Of a DNA stretch of 64,000 nucleotides, positions 56,101 through 64,000 are shown one piece after another (position 1 is the first letter of the stretch; each line of letters opens with the position of its first letter). The stretch comes from Enoplolaimus lenunculus (taxonomy: Eukaryota > Nematoda > Enoplea > Enoplida > Thoracostomopsidae), in contig JASANG010003025.1 in the NCBI GenBank assembly GCA_030248215.1, forward strand, positions 42,359 to 106,358, read 5' to 3'. Below the pieces are notes generated by a model, which did no database searches, was not told the DNA's origin, and was given only the letters and a program-made list of their open reading frames with translations. The position numbers were made by a program, and so were the translations under genes.

Positions 56101-57972
56101 CAACTCGAAATATTTACTGAGAAAAAACCAACAGAATATATAATTATAAATGAACGTAACAAAACGAAACAAGCAATATCTAAGTTCAATCATCTTAAAA
56201 ACTCATAACCGAAAAATCAGAATTCCGGCATCGGAACAGCAGTCAGCCAGAATCGGAAGTCAAATTTTGCCGGAATTTTAGCCGGAATCGGAATTCCGAT
56301 GGAACCCTGCTGTGTAGTATTTAGAGTTCATTGTGTTTTGATTAAGCTGCATAGTTATTTTATAGGCTGGTACCTTGATGTAATTTCAATCGCTGCGTTC
56401 ATTCTCGTTCCTTTGTTACGTCTATGGCTCTTAGTTCCAATAATGTATTTCATAATGGTCGGAGACCATTTTAAATATTGGTTCGATGAACTTAAACGGC
56501 ATACAAGCAAACGTACAACACAACTTGAAATCGCTGCAGCTACAAACACAATTCTTGCAGCTTCAAAGATGCTTAAACGCAGCAATTTCACATCGGAAAA
56601 ACGTCAACAACCTACGACAGCCAATCATATTCAAGCATCAACGATGTTGTCGGACACGTTACCGAATAAGCGTCAAGGATTTGTGTCGAATAAACAGCAA
56701 ACATTCGATCGAACGTCGCCCACTGTTAAAAGCGATCAGTTAACCAATCAAAATGCAGGATCACTATTGAAACAACGGCAAGCAATCAATCAACGTTCAG
56801 CAAATGATGCATGTGAAAGGCCAGCCAATCAGAAGCCTGGATCTGCGTTAAAACATCAGCGTTCAGCCAATCAAAAGCCAGTATTATGTAACCGTGAAAG
56901 ATTAATCAATGAAAAGTCAGAATCTCTGTTGAAGCAACAACGAACAGCCAATCAAAATCCAGCATCAATTAAATGCGAAAGGTTATCTAATGAAAACTCG
57001 GCCCTTTTAAATGATCAACAATCAGAACGCGATTTAACCAATCAGCAAGCGACAAATATAAAACTGGAGTCGATGATATTAAAGTTATCGCCCAATCAAA
57101 TCAATGTACCTGCGTATGAACAAAATATGCAGTCGAAACGTCCACTAAGCGAAGACTCGAATGCAAATTACCAATCAAACACTGAAATGAAGTTGAAAAC
57201 CAGAATGTTTGACACAAAACCAATCATATATGACGATTTCATTGGACCAAATCGTGACAAACATGCGTCTGAAATCGAAATGAAACCGTTGCGCGATCCA
57301 ATTGGCCAATCGAAAACTGAATCAGAAGTTCAAGATCAAACAACAGTCAACGCGACCTCGAGTAAACTACGAAACAATTTATCCATGGAGCCACTCTGTG
57401 ACAACTTTTCGTCGATACTAAAACTACCAACATCCGTATCAGAACCGCTTCTAAAACCACCGAGTACCCATGAAACATCATCTTCGACCCCCAGATCTAG
57501 AAACAAACCCTCAGGGATGAACCGAAAAAATTGCTACCAGTCGCCTTTGATCGAATCGTACACGATGTATTCACTTCTAACCAAAGGTGTCAAACAATTT
57601 TCACGAACAATGGATTTGTTCATTGTAACATCGATTATATTTTCCACGTTTACCCTGTGCCTGACGATATATTTTATGACCCAGGTTGAATCGCTGGTGA
57701 CCGATATGGCCTTACCGCCACCACCGTATACATCCACGATGTATTCGACCGACGCCACATCGCGTTTAACTTCGACCCTGAGTCTGCCGGCGACAACGAC
57801 AAATTATTTAAATTCAACGATTGTTCAATCGGAATTTGACGAATTTGAAGATCAACAATTTTATTTGGATTTAAATTCGTATTTTGAAACTGGATGGAGT
57901 ATTCAACACGTCATTGCAAACGTCTTGTTTATTATTGTCATTTGTAGTACAGGATGGGCTATAAATGAACAG
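52139..57972 (+). CDS. gustatory-receptor-like (GR) chemoreceptor, 3' end not in window
   Basis: Exons 52139-53122, 53873-54320 and 56366-57972 join in phase, with an optional 36-nt exon at 55521-55556, into over 1010 residues. Across the exon 1/2 junction lies LRPILRLLQASGYFP, very like the N-terminal LRP...GxFP motif of GR proteins. Likely membrane segments: TM1 about 360-381, TM2 397-421, TM3 451-470, TM4 just after the exon 2 junction (DVISIAAFILVPLLRLWLL), then TM5 (DLFIVTSIIFSTFTLCLTI) and TM6 (VIANVLFIIVICSTGWAI). This matches the GR layout with a cytosolic N-terminus. Unusual are about 320 Ser/Thr/Gln-rich residues before the motif and an intracellular loop 2 of some 370 residues rich in Asn/Gln. 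TM7 with the family's TYxxxxxQF end is missing and must lie 3' of the last donor. Other seven-helix families are possible but fit less well. Confidence 0.72.
53364..53560 (-). mobile_element. family A2 MITE in GR intron 1
   Basis: GTTGCTTTAAGGGGCGTAACA, two CCTAAGCC arrays, GAACGCCCCTTAAAGTAAG. Uninterrupted reference for the split copy at 6737-7100. Confidence 0.82.
53587..53849. mobile_element. family H MITE next to the GR exon 2 acceptor
   Basis: AGGGTTGCGCTAT at left and AGTATAGCGCAACCCT at right; GC-rich interior with CCGGCGGCGG. It leaves only 23 bp of original intron before exon 2. Confidence 0.87.
53873..54320 (+). CDS. GR-like gene exon 2 (TM1-TM3)
   Basis: Acceptor CTAATTTCAG precedes 53873 and donor ATGG/GTAAGG follows. 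Phase is 0 in and 1 out. It encodes ASGYFPAP, completing the GR motif, then TM1 ALLIAVVLLCILINALLF, TM2 TITTIITGLLPLHNAINL, a basic loop (RISRHRKLLRMLDKC) and TM3 AVAFATVASLVIPFVVQM. A family H MITE ends only 23 bp before this exon. Confidence 0.75.
54321..55520. other. GR intron 2
   Basis: 1.2 kb without named repeats. Short frames on both strands have no motif. Confidence 0.5.
55521..55556 (+). CDS. possible 36-nt micro-exon of the GR-like gene
   Basis: The segment lies between an AG at 55519-55520 and GTAGCG at 55557. Entry and exit phases are both 1, so it could be included or skipped. It would add 12 mostly hydrophobic residues (AVVAWLLTIVPV plus a shared Gly) before TM4. Exon 2 also joins exon 4 directly in frame, so this exon is uncertain. 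Confidence 0.3.
55585..55912. mobile_element. family D MITE, internally rearranged
   Basis: A ~75-bp block containing AACAATTTTTAAATTTAAGA occurs three times, once inverted, and TTAGTTTAAGCCATAAATGC is also present inverted. The element has duplicated and flipped part of itself. Confidence 0.78.
55923..56309. mobile_element. family I MITE with perfect target duplication
   Basis: CAGGGTTCCAACCGGAACTAG to ATTCCGATGGAACCCTG, flanked by exact CTGTGTAG (55915-55922, 56310-56317). hAT-like. Ends 56 bp before GR exon 4. Confidence 0.93.
56366..57972 (+). CDS. GR-like gene exon 4 (TM4, long loop, TM5, TM6)
   Basis: Acceptor TTTTATAG precedes 56366; two bases complete a Gly codon, then WYLDVISIAAF. 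TM4 is followed by a hydrophilic loop with repeated ANQKP/SANQ-type phrases and many Asn, Gln, Lys and Ser. TM5, an extracellular Thr/Ser-rich segment with NST sites, and TM6 follow. The donor GAACAG/GTAAAC is in phase 0. The open frame extends upstream to an ATG at 56299, but that ATG lies in the end of a family I MITE. It runs downstream to a stop inside a family C MITE. Neither is the gene's own boundary. Confidence 0.75.
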
Positions 57973-58004
57973 GTAAACAACAATTACGCGTCACCGCCAA
58001 TGTC

Positions 58005-58217
58005 CACTGCCTAAAAAATGGTGAATCAAATTGACTGTCTCCAAAATAGACTTTTTCGTATTACACAAACTGAGTCAATATTTGACTCCGCCAGAGACAA
58101 ACGCGACTCACTGAGTCGCACATTTGACTCTGGCGGAGTCAAATTTGGAATCAGTTTGTGTAGTCAGGAAAAGCCTATTTCGGAAAGAGTCAATTTGATT
58201 CACCATTTTTTCGCAGT
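58005..58217. mobile_element. family C MITE just after GR exon 4
   Basis: CACTGCCTAAAAAATGGTGAA to CACCATTTTTTCGCAGT with TGAGTCA-type arms. It supplies the TAA that ends the exon 4 read-through frame, and lies 32 bp after the donor. Confidence 0.83.
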
Positions 58218-58242
58218 AATATAAAACGTGGACGTTACAGTA

Positions 58243-58577
58243 ACTCGCTAAAAACTTAAATTATAGTTTAACTAAAACTTGATTATTAGTATAAGTATAG
58301 CTCAAATGGCTGGACGGACTATCTAAACTAGAATTGTGAGTTTAACTGAAACAAACATATGTTTAGTTAAACACAAGTGTATGCTAAACTTATTTTTGGT
58401 TTAAGTAACAAATACAACACAGAAAGTATGTGTCTAAGAATTCATTAATTTTAGCTGAAACTAAAAAAATATTTTCGATTTTAAACGATATTAAGCGTAA
58501 ACCTACAGTTTAGTTTAGTTAATCCAGAAAGTTTAGTTTAATGCTGCTGGATTAGCTTAAGTTTAACCGAACTAAAT
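58243..58577. mobile_element. family D MITE
   Basis: ACTCGCTAAAAACTTAAATT start; right end ends near TTAACCGAACTAAATTC, slightly short. Confidence 0.78.
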
Positions 58578-58589
58578 TCAGGTGAATAT

Positions 58590-58725
58590 ATATAACAGGG
58601 CCGTAACAGTAGTGTAAGCATAAGCCTAAGGTAAGACTAAGCTTACACCTAAGCTTAAGTAAAAAATATCATAAAGCTTAGACTTACTCTATCGCAGTGC
58701 TACAGAAAAGAGCTTACGTCATGAT
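58590..58725 (-). mobile_element. family A MITE
   Basis: ATATAACAGGGCCGTAACAG, few CCTAAG units, CTCTATCGCAGTGC box; outer end decayed. Confidence 0.7.
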
Positions 58726-59023
58726 CAGTGTGTATTAAAAAGAATTGTAAGAATACCGGAAACGGACATCGATTTTTACCGGAAACGGATATGCGGTTAT
58801 ACATTGATTTTGCTACATTCAGTGGTCGATCGTAAAAATTTTTTTTTTGATGGAGCAATCAAATCTGTATACAATATGTAAACGTGCGACATCAAAGAAC
58901 ACTGCTAAGCTCTCGATATCGGTACAGATCTATTTTTTGTGCACAAATTACGCAAATTTACATCAAACCATAACAATTTGCTGAACGGCCAGTACATCTG
59001 GATGTCGTTAACGTTTGCAAATA

Positions 59024-59277
59024 CACTGTAAATTCCAATGAGTTAATTAATTTACTCAGACGGAAAGTTAATTATTTGTGAGTTAACAACAGAAAACTTT
59101 GACTCACTTTGAGTTTCGTTGATTTTTACTGTGAGTTGAGTTGATTCTGCAGAAGTTGATTAATTAAATCAAAATGCGTTACAATCAACTCCAAATTTGA
59201 GTTCTGACAGTCCTTACTCAGACTGTGAGTGATTCAATTCATTCTGAGTTAAAATCAACTCACTGAAATTTACAGTG
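59024..59277. mobile_element. family B MITE with TA on both sides
   Basis: CACTGTAAATTCCAATGAGT to GAAATTTACAGTG, TA flanks. Supports a Tc1/mariner-type origin of family B. Confidence 0.9.
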
Positions 59278-59878
59278 TATACAATGCACAGTGTTTAACA
59301 ATTGCTACACGTATACGCAGTGGTATATTTTTAGGGTCGATCGTTTCAAAATTCTCTGTTAAGTTTGCACGCAAACAATCAAGACGATCGGTTTCAAGTG
59401 ATGAAATTTACCATCAAAACGCATACACAAATCGAATGGGGCATAACTGTTTGGCATGCGTTTTTGATCGAACGAAGCCTATTATTTACTGTAAGGTGTC
59501 ATTTGTATTTTGATATTTTCCAATTACCTTTAATCAACTTTTAACAAAATCAAAATTAATTATGAATTAAACGCGGAAAAGCTGTCCACAAACAGAAATA
59601 AACTAATTCTGTCACTAAGTTGATTAATCATTTGGAATTTACTGTGCAGATGTAAAGATGAAATAGAAAATATTCATGCGAAAAACAGTTATAAAATTGT
59701 TTTTTTAGATAATCAGCTCAATATTAGCATATGCGCTAATATTGAATCAACTCAAAACGCATACAAGCATTGAAGATCGACGATTGTGTGGCAAATGATA
59801 TTTCGTGTTCCGTTCAAAATACAATTCAGATAAAAAATAAAATGAAAAAAACGCTAAGTTCGTAAAAATGATTAAGTA
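59278..59878. other. gene-free; repeat scraps
   Basis: Contains a family B right-end scrap (59600-59650) and a family E right-end scrap (AAATAGAAAATATTCATG, 59662). No TM7-like GR exon seen. Confidence 0.45.
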
Positions 59879-60285
59879 CTGTTTTGACCCGAAGACAGGG
59901 GTAATAAGAGGGGCTCCCCATTTTGAGCCCCAATCAATAGTAGTCCGTAACCCTAAAAAGAGTCTGTAGCGGATGAGTCCATAAACCCTAATTAGAGTCC
60001 GTAGATGTCAGTTGTCTCTAATATTAGTGTATAAATAACTCCAGGCCTAAATCAAATTGAGTTCGCTACTTTAAACCATACTTAAGTTTTGAAAGTACTT
60101 TCCTAGTACTTATAACCATACATTATCGCTCACGCTTTTGGTACAAGACAAACGTTTAATTCAAGGGATTTACAGTACCGGATATACATGAGTAGTGAAG
60201 GGTGGCGGAGCGTGGGTTAAAATAAATAAAGTCCATAATCAAATAACAGGAGGGTACCCTCGGAAAAGGCCAAACACATATCAGT
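59879..60285 (-). mobile_element. family G MITE, reverse
   Basis: CTGTTTTGACCCGAAGACAG, CCCATTTTGAGCCCCAATCA and related blocks in inverse order. Far end decayed. Confidence 0.75.
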
Positions 60286-60349
60286 CCCCCCTAAAAGAGT
60301 TCTCCCACAGTTTCAGAAACGTTCAGATCTTGGCCAGTGTGTAGCCAGC

Positions 60350-60496
60350 TGCTAGGTGTGGCTACAGATTTGCCAATATAGAAATACAAATTATTTCGAT
60401 GACTTAATACAAGCAAGGTTGAAAATTTTCTAGCAAGGAGGCAAAGTTCTATCAGAGGTGGCCAAGACCTCCAGACTCTTTCTCTAGCTACAGGCC
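60350..60496 (-). mobile_element. family F repeat
   Basis: ACAAGCAAGGTTGAAAATTTT core and CTAGCTACAGGCCTG end. Confidence 0.68.
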
Positions 60497-60523
60497 TGAT
60501 TTTGGTATATTTCAGTTCTGGCG

Positions 60524-60794
60524 TTAACCATTTCTCACATGAATATTTTCTATTTCCCCTGAGACCTACTTTTATGCTAGGATTCCAACTCCAGTGACTG
60601 GAGTGGGAGGCGTATACCATCACCACTCAGTTATAGGAGCTTGACGCTCGAGCCCGAGGGGGCTCTCACGTCTTGCGGTGATTTAGTACTATGTATACGT
60701 GTTGCAATTGTTAAACACGGTGCGATATATATTATTTAACGTATATACACTGCGCTGAGCTGCCCATAATCAACTCTATGTCAGAAGGGGTAAT
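60524..60794 (-). mobile_element. family E tRNA-like MITE, complete
   Basis: TTAACCATTTCTCACATGAA at one end and ATGTCAGAAGGGGTAA at the other are imperfect TIRs. Inverse B box GGATTCCAACTCC and inverse A box ACCACTCAGTTA. Includes GAGCCCGAGGGGGCTC. Confidence 0.87.
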
Positions 60795-60996
60795 AGATAG
60801 TAAACTGAAAATTTTTCACTAAACTTGTGCTTAAGTTTCCGCGATGGAAAGTGTAAAAGAAATAGTTTACATACCTCAAAAAACATTTATTATCAAAACA
60901 TAACGTTTTTTTAAACTTGATTTTTAGTCGCCATTCTATTTTGGAACTATTTTTAAAATTAATTATTTTTTTCTAAAATTGAACGTTTTCAGTCAC

Positions 60997-61152
60997 GGCC
61001 AATGTATAGAACAGGGCCAGAACAGTAGTATAAGCATATTCCTACACCTAAGCCTAAGCTTAGCCTAAGCAAAAAAAATTTTGTTTAAAGTTTAAACTGA
61101 TTCTATTATAGCCCGTCCGGAAAACGATCCGGCCCTGTTCTATACATGGGCC
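60997..61152 (-). mobile_element. family A MITE with target duplication
   Basis: GGCCAATGTATAGAACAGGG to CCCTGTTCTATACATGGGCC. Flanks TCAGTCAC and ACAGTCAC match 7 of 8. Confidence 0.9.
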
Positions 61153-61362
61153 ACAGTCACAATAAAGTTTTCAAATATTGCCAAATTTTGAAAAATCAAA
61201 TTTTTTTCGGCTATTTTGAAACATTAATTATTTTATTTTAAAATACTGCGAAAATATTAAACATTTTTGAACAACCTGCCTTTGCGTTGGTGTTACTGAT
61301 AAATGTCAGTGTCGTAAATTAACAATTGTGACAACATCATAAGTCACTTTGTACGGATAATA

Positions 61363-61523
61363 AGGGTTGCGCTATACATTACGGTGCCGAATGCCCCGCG
61401 AGCCGCAGCGTCGACGGACGCCGCTGCTCGCCGCTAAGCGCTCCTAACATAAATATAGGCAAAATGTATTTGAATGCGTGCGGTGGCACACGGGACAGCG
61501 TCCGTCGAGTATAGCGCAACCCT
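61363..61523. mobile_element. family H MITE
   Basis: AGGGTTGCGCTATAC and GTATAGCGCAACCCT are exact inverses; GC-rich centre. Confidence 0.9.
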
Positions 61524-61615
61524 AAGAGTGCGTCAGTCACTCAATGCGCAGTGTTGAACAAGTAAATTCACAACAACTCCTAGTATACCGGTAATCGAGA
61601 AATGAACTCCAGCGT

Positions 61616-61878
61616 TAAGTCCAATTCACACGTGCAAGTTTTTGCTGCGAGAACTTGCAGCTGCAAATTGCACTAGAACTTGCATTTTTCATCAGCCAAT
61701 GAGAAAGCGGGTGCAATAAATTCACTGAACTTGCTGCATGGTTATTTACACATGTGAGCTAAATTCATTGCCATGATTTTTAATAAATAATTTATGCAAA
61801 TGCAAGTTTTTCGAACAGAATTTTGGACAAAACTAGCAAGTGCAAGTTGCAGCTGTACAAACTTGCACGTATGAGTAG
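61616..61878. mobile_element. family K element, longest copy
   Basis: CACACGTGCAAGTTTTTGC at left and ACAAACTTGCACGTATGAG at right are inverted ends. Many GCAAGTTGCAGCTG words. Confidence 0.72.
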
Positions 61879-61887
61879 AGCTTAACA

Positions 61888-61960
61888 CACTGTAAAATTC
61901 CAATAAGTTGATTAATCAACTCAGAGAGAAAATTAGTTATTTATGTGCAAATGGTTCAGT
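61888..61960. mobile_element. family B MITE, left fragment
   Basis: CACTGTAAAATTCCAATAAG then ATCAACTCAGAGAGAAAAT; truncated. Confidence 0.72.
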
Positions 61961-62471
61961 TGAAGTTTACAATGTGTTTTCTGGTCAAATAAGGTTCAAA
62001 AAAGACGACAATGCACATCCAGTAGAAATAATATTTCCATATTGGGCTTACAGTATCGATATTTGCAAAGATTGTTTTAGAAGCTAATAATTCTAAGCAA
62101 GCAAAGCGTATTTTACCCCAGCAGAAAACCATGTATGGGCAACTGATTTGAAACACCTTTCAGATCCAATGTACTCACCTTTGGAATCTCAGAAATCAAA
62201 TTTTTCAAAAATTCAAATTTCAGTATGTAAATAACAATGGATGTCATGAGAATCCCAAATATGCAAAAAGTTTCAAAATCGTACAAGATTTCGGCGAACG
62301 TTGCCTTACGACAAATACCCGAAAAAATTGCAAGAGCAACTACCGCCCGTTTGGCGATTCGTCCGCTGTTTCACACAAATTACAACTGCTCCGAATCCGT
62401 AATCTTACAATTAGGAAATAAAAGGCTTTAGAATAATCTCCAAAATCTTAAGACTGCAAATACATTTTCTT

Positions 62472-62634
62472 ACCCATGCATAGAACCGGATCGGAACGTT
62501 TTCCTGCCGGACTGTAATAGAGTAAGCTTAAGCTTTTTACTTTTTTACTTAAGCTTAGGCTTATGTATACGTAGGCTTAGGCTTAGGGATATGCTTATAC
62601 TACTGCATTCCAACCATGTTCTCTACTTTGGCCA
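62472..62634 (+). mobile_element. family A MITE
   Basis: ACCCATGCATAGAACCGGATC to ATGTTCTCTACTTTGGCC, few TTAGGC units. Confidence 0.78.
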
Positions 62635-62749
62635 ATTTTTTCCGCTGGCTACGCTAGTTTGCAAAAAAACTTTCTGTTGCGCGTAATAAATGTCGCCTCC
62701 CTAAATGTGAAATATTGGCTTTGTCTATGATATTGGCGGAAACTTTTTG

Positions 62750-62898
62750 GTCCACGTAAATATTTGGGACAGAACGTTTTTCTGTGGGACTGCAATAGAA
62801 TAAGCTTAACTTTTAGACTTATTTATTTCGCTTGGCTTAAGCTTAGGCTTAGGCATATGTGTATAATACTGTTCCGCCCCTGTTCTTTACACTGGCTA
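62750..62898 (+). mobile_element. family A MITE
   Basis: GGTCCACGTAAATATTTGGG to CCTGTTCTTTACACTGGC. Confidence 0.76.
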
Positions 62899-63167
62899 AT
62901 TTTTTTACTCGTTTCATTTTTAATGTATGCTGAAATATTATTATTTTTAAACAAAACACAAGTAAATGAATGTATAGTGTGAAAAACTTAGTATACTTGA
63001 TTATAACTGTTTCATCAGGGGCGTATACACGGGGCAAACAGTAATTTCAATTTTGAATTTAAACTCCTCGAAAAACAACAAACATAATTGTTTGACAAGC
63101 TGTAATACACTGCCTAGTCAATTCTCTCGCTCGTAACAATCATTCGACGAAGTTACCCGTTTGAAAC

Positions 63168-63330
63168 AAACCCCCAGCCAACTCATGCTACGATGGGATA
63201 AGACATTTTTCAAAAGCGGCATACAAGGGTTTTCAATACTATACGAAGCAATGTTTAAAATTTTCAAGGGGCGTCCAAAATTTTGTCAGGGGGGTCTGAG
63301 CCCCCCCCACGTACCCTTGGCTCGAGGCCG
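63168..63330 (-). mobile_element. family F repeat
   Basis: GCGGCATACAAGGGTTTTCAA and CAGGGGGGTCTGAGCCCCC; Ca-GTACCCTTGGC end. Confidence 0.65.
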
Positions 63331-63620
63331 GTTTCGAAATGAAATCCTACGTCATTTTGGTGTAATAATTGCAAAAAAGCAACAACAATAACGTCGTCTA
63401 ATACATGTGCTGCAACTAAAGCTTCAAACTGTTTGTACAATCAGTTGTTTTTTTGACTTAAAACGCTTTTAATTTGTGTAAAAATGGTAAATTTTTTAAT
63501 TCTCTTAATGTAAAAGTATATAAACGTTTTTTTACAGTTTGTTTAATTTTATTTGACGCCGGCCTGGAATAATTGTGATCGATGCCGAAATTAGGGACTT
63601 CAGGCCGACGGCTTTCATTA

Positions 63621-63871
63621 CTCTGTAAATTCCAATGAATTAAATCATCAACTCAGCTAGCGAGTTAGTTATTTTTGAGTTAATAATAATAAGTATTAAC
63701 TCAATCTGAGTTGAGTTGATTATCACTTTCAGTTGATATGATTCCGGGTGAGTTGATCAGTTAACTCAGATTGAATTGAATCAACTCTCAAATCTGGGTT
63801 GTAATAATCCCAACTCAACTGAGTAATTCAACTCACTCTGAGTTTAAATCAACTCACTGCAATTTACAGTG
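63621..63871. mobile_element. family B MITE
   Basis: CTCTGTAAATTCCAATGAAT to CACTGCAATTTACAGTG, complete. Confidence 0.88.
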
Positions 63872-63895
63872 CACACAGGACAAATTGTCTTGTAT

Positions 63896-64000
63896 TTAAC
63901 CCTTTATCACATGAATATTTTCTATTTTCCATGAGACCTACTTTTATGCTAGGATTCGAACTCCAGTGACTGGAGTGGGAGGCGTTTACCATCACCATTC
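63896..64000 (-). mobile_element. family E tRNA-like MITE, cut by window end
   Basis: TTAACCCTTTATCACATGAA end, inverse B box GGATTCGAACTCC; continues past the window. Confidence 0.83.

Noticed and set aside
62224-62421. Possible last exon of the GR-like gene (phase-0 acceptor TTTCAG, 65 codons)
   Set aside because: No hydrophobic segment 7 or TYxxxxxQF end, and part resembles sequence near 48020, so it is probably an old repeat.
1-64000. LTR retroelements, endogenous viruses, Polintons, LINEs, transposase genes
   Set aside because: No reverse transcriptase, integrase, capsid, DDE transposase or long terminal repeat was recognised; every mobile element seen is short and non-coding. Remote remnants could escape reading by eye.
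1-64000. CRISPR arrays, bacterial operons, riboswitches
   Set aside because: Regular repeats here are minisatellites or MITE interiors, and the genes have spliceosomal introns; nothing prokaryotic.

Overview
The window is AT-rich nuclear DNA from an invertebrate animal. It holds three multi-exon protein genes, all on the + strand, in a dense field of short non-autonomous DNA transposons (MITEs). Introns with GT..AG borders, a two-pore potassium channel and a gustatory-receptor-like (GR) gene show that it is animal. GR genes are typical of protostomes. About 30 MITE copies carry runs of TTAGGC, the nematode telomere hexamer. I therefore lean towards a repeat-rich nematode, perhaps an enoplean such as a mermithid. 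The hexamers sit inside transposons, so this is inference only.

Genes. (1) 7557-10023: an endonuclease/exonuclease/phosphatase (EEP) fold protein with three visible exons; its first exon is not found. (2) 30813-37333: a K2P (TWK-type) potassium channel with three exons that join exactly in frame into 800 residues. Its first selectivity filter is TIGFG. The second pore has lost the signature and the extracellular cap is short. (3) 52139-57972 and beyond: a GR-like chemoreceptor with a long Ser/Gln-rich N-terminus, six visible membrane segments and a very long intracellular loop 2. The exon for segment 7 should lie past the last visible donor, probably beyond the window. The genes look unrelated in function and nothing suggests an operon.

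Repeat families, named here for this window. A: MITEs with TIR GGCCCATGTATAGAACAGGG, 8-bp target duplications (hAT-like) and an internal TTAGGC array; subfamily A2 has TIR GCCCATGTTACTTTAAGGGG. B: TIR CACTGTAAATTCCAATGAG, TA target. C: TIR CACTGTAAAAAATGGGGAG, TA target, full of TGAGTCA. D: TIR CTCTCTAAAAACTTAAAC, TA target. E: TTAA target and piggyBac-like ends enclosing a tRNA-like segment with pol III A and B boxes. F: a ~170-bp repeat of unknown type. G: TIR CTGTAGTGACCCGAATAAG, TA target. H: TIR AGGGTTGCGCTATAC. I: TIR CAGGGTTCCAACCGGAA, 8-bp target duplications (hAT-like). J: ACACACAAAA ends. K: TIR near CACGTGCAAGTTTTTGC. There are also three large inverted repeats, several tandem arrays and microsatellites.

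Layout. 1-7.5 kb repeats; 7.5-10 kb EEP gene; 10-30.8 kb gene-poor repeats with a 1.1-kb inverted repeat and two tandem arrays; 30.8-37.3 kb K2P gene, whose intron 1 ends in a tandem array of splice-acceptor-like units; 37.3-51.8 kb repeats; 51.8 kb a 190-bp hairpin just before the GR gene; 52.1-58 kb GR exons; 58-64 kb repeats, probably the next GR intron. No LTR retroelement, reverse transcriptase, transposase gene, rRNA, canonical tRNA or CRISPR was recognised. Splice junctions are read by eye from GT/AG borders, phase and protein continuity.
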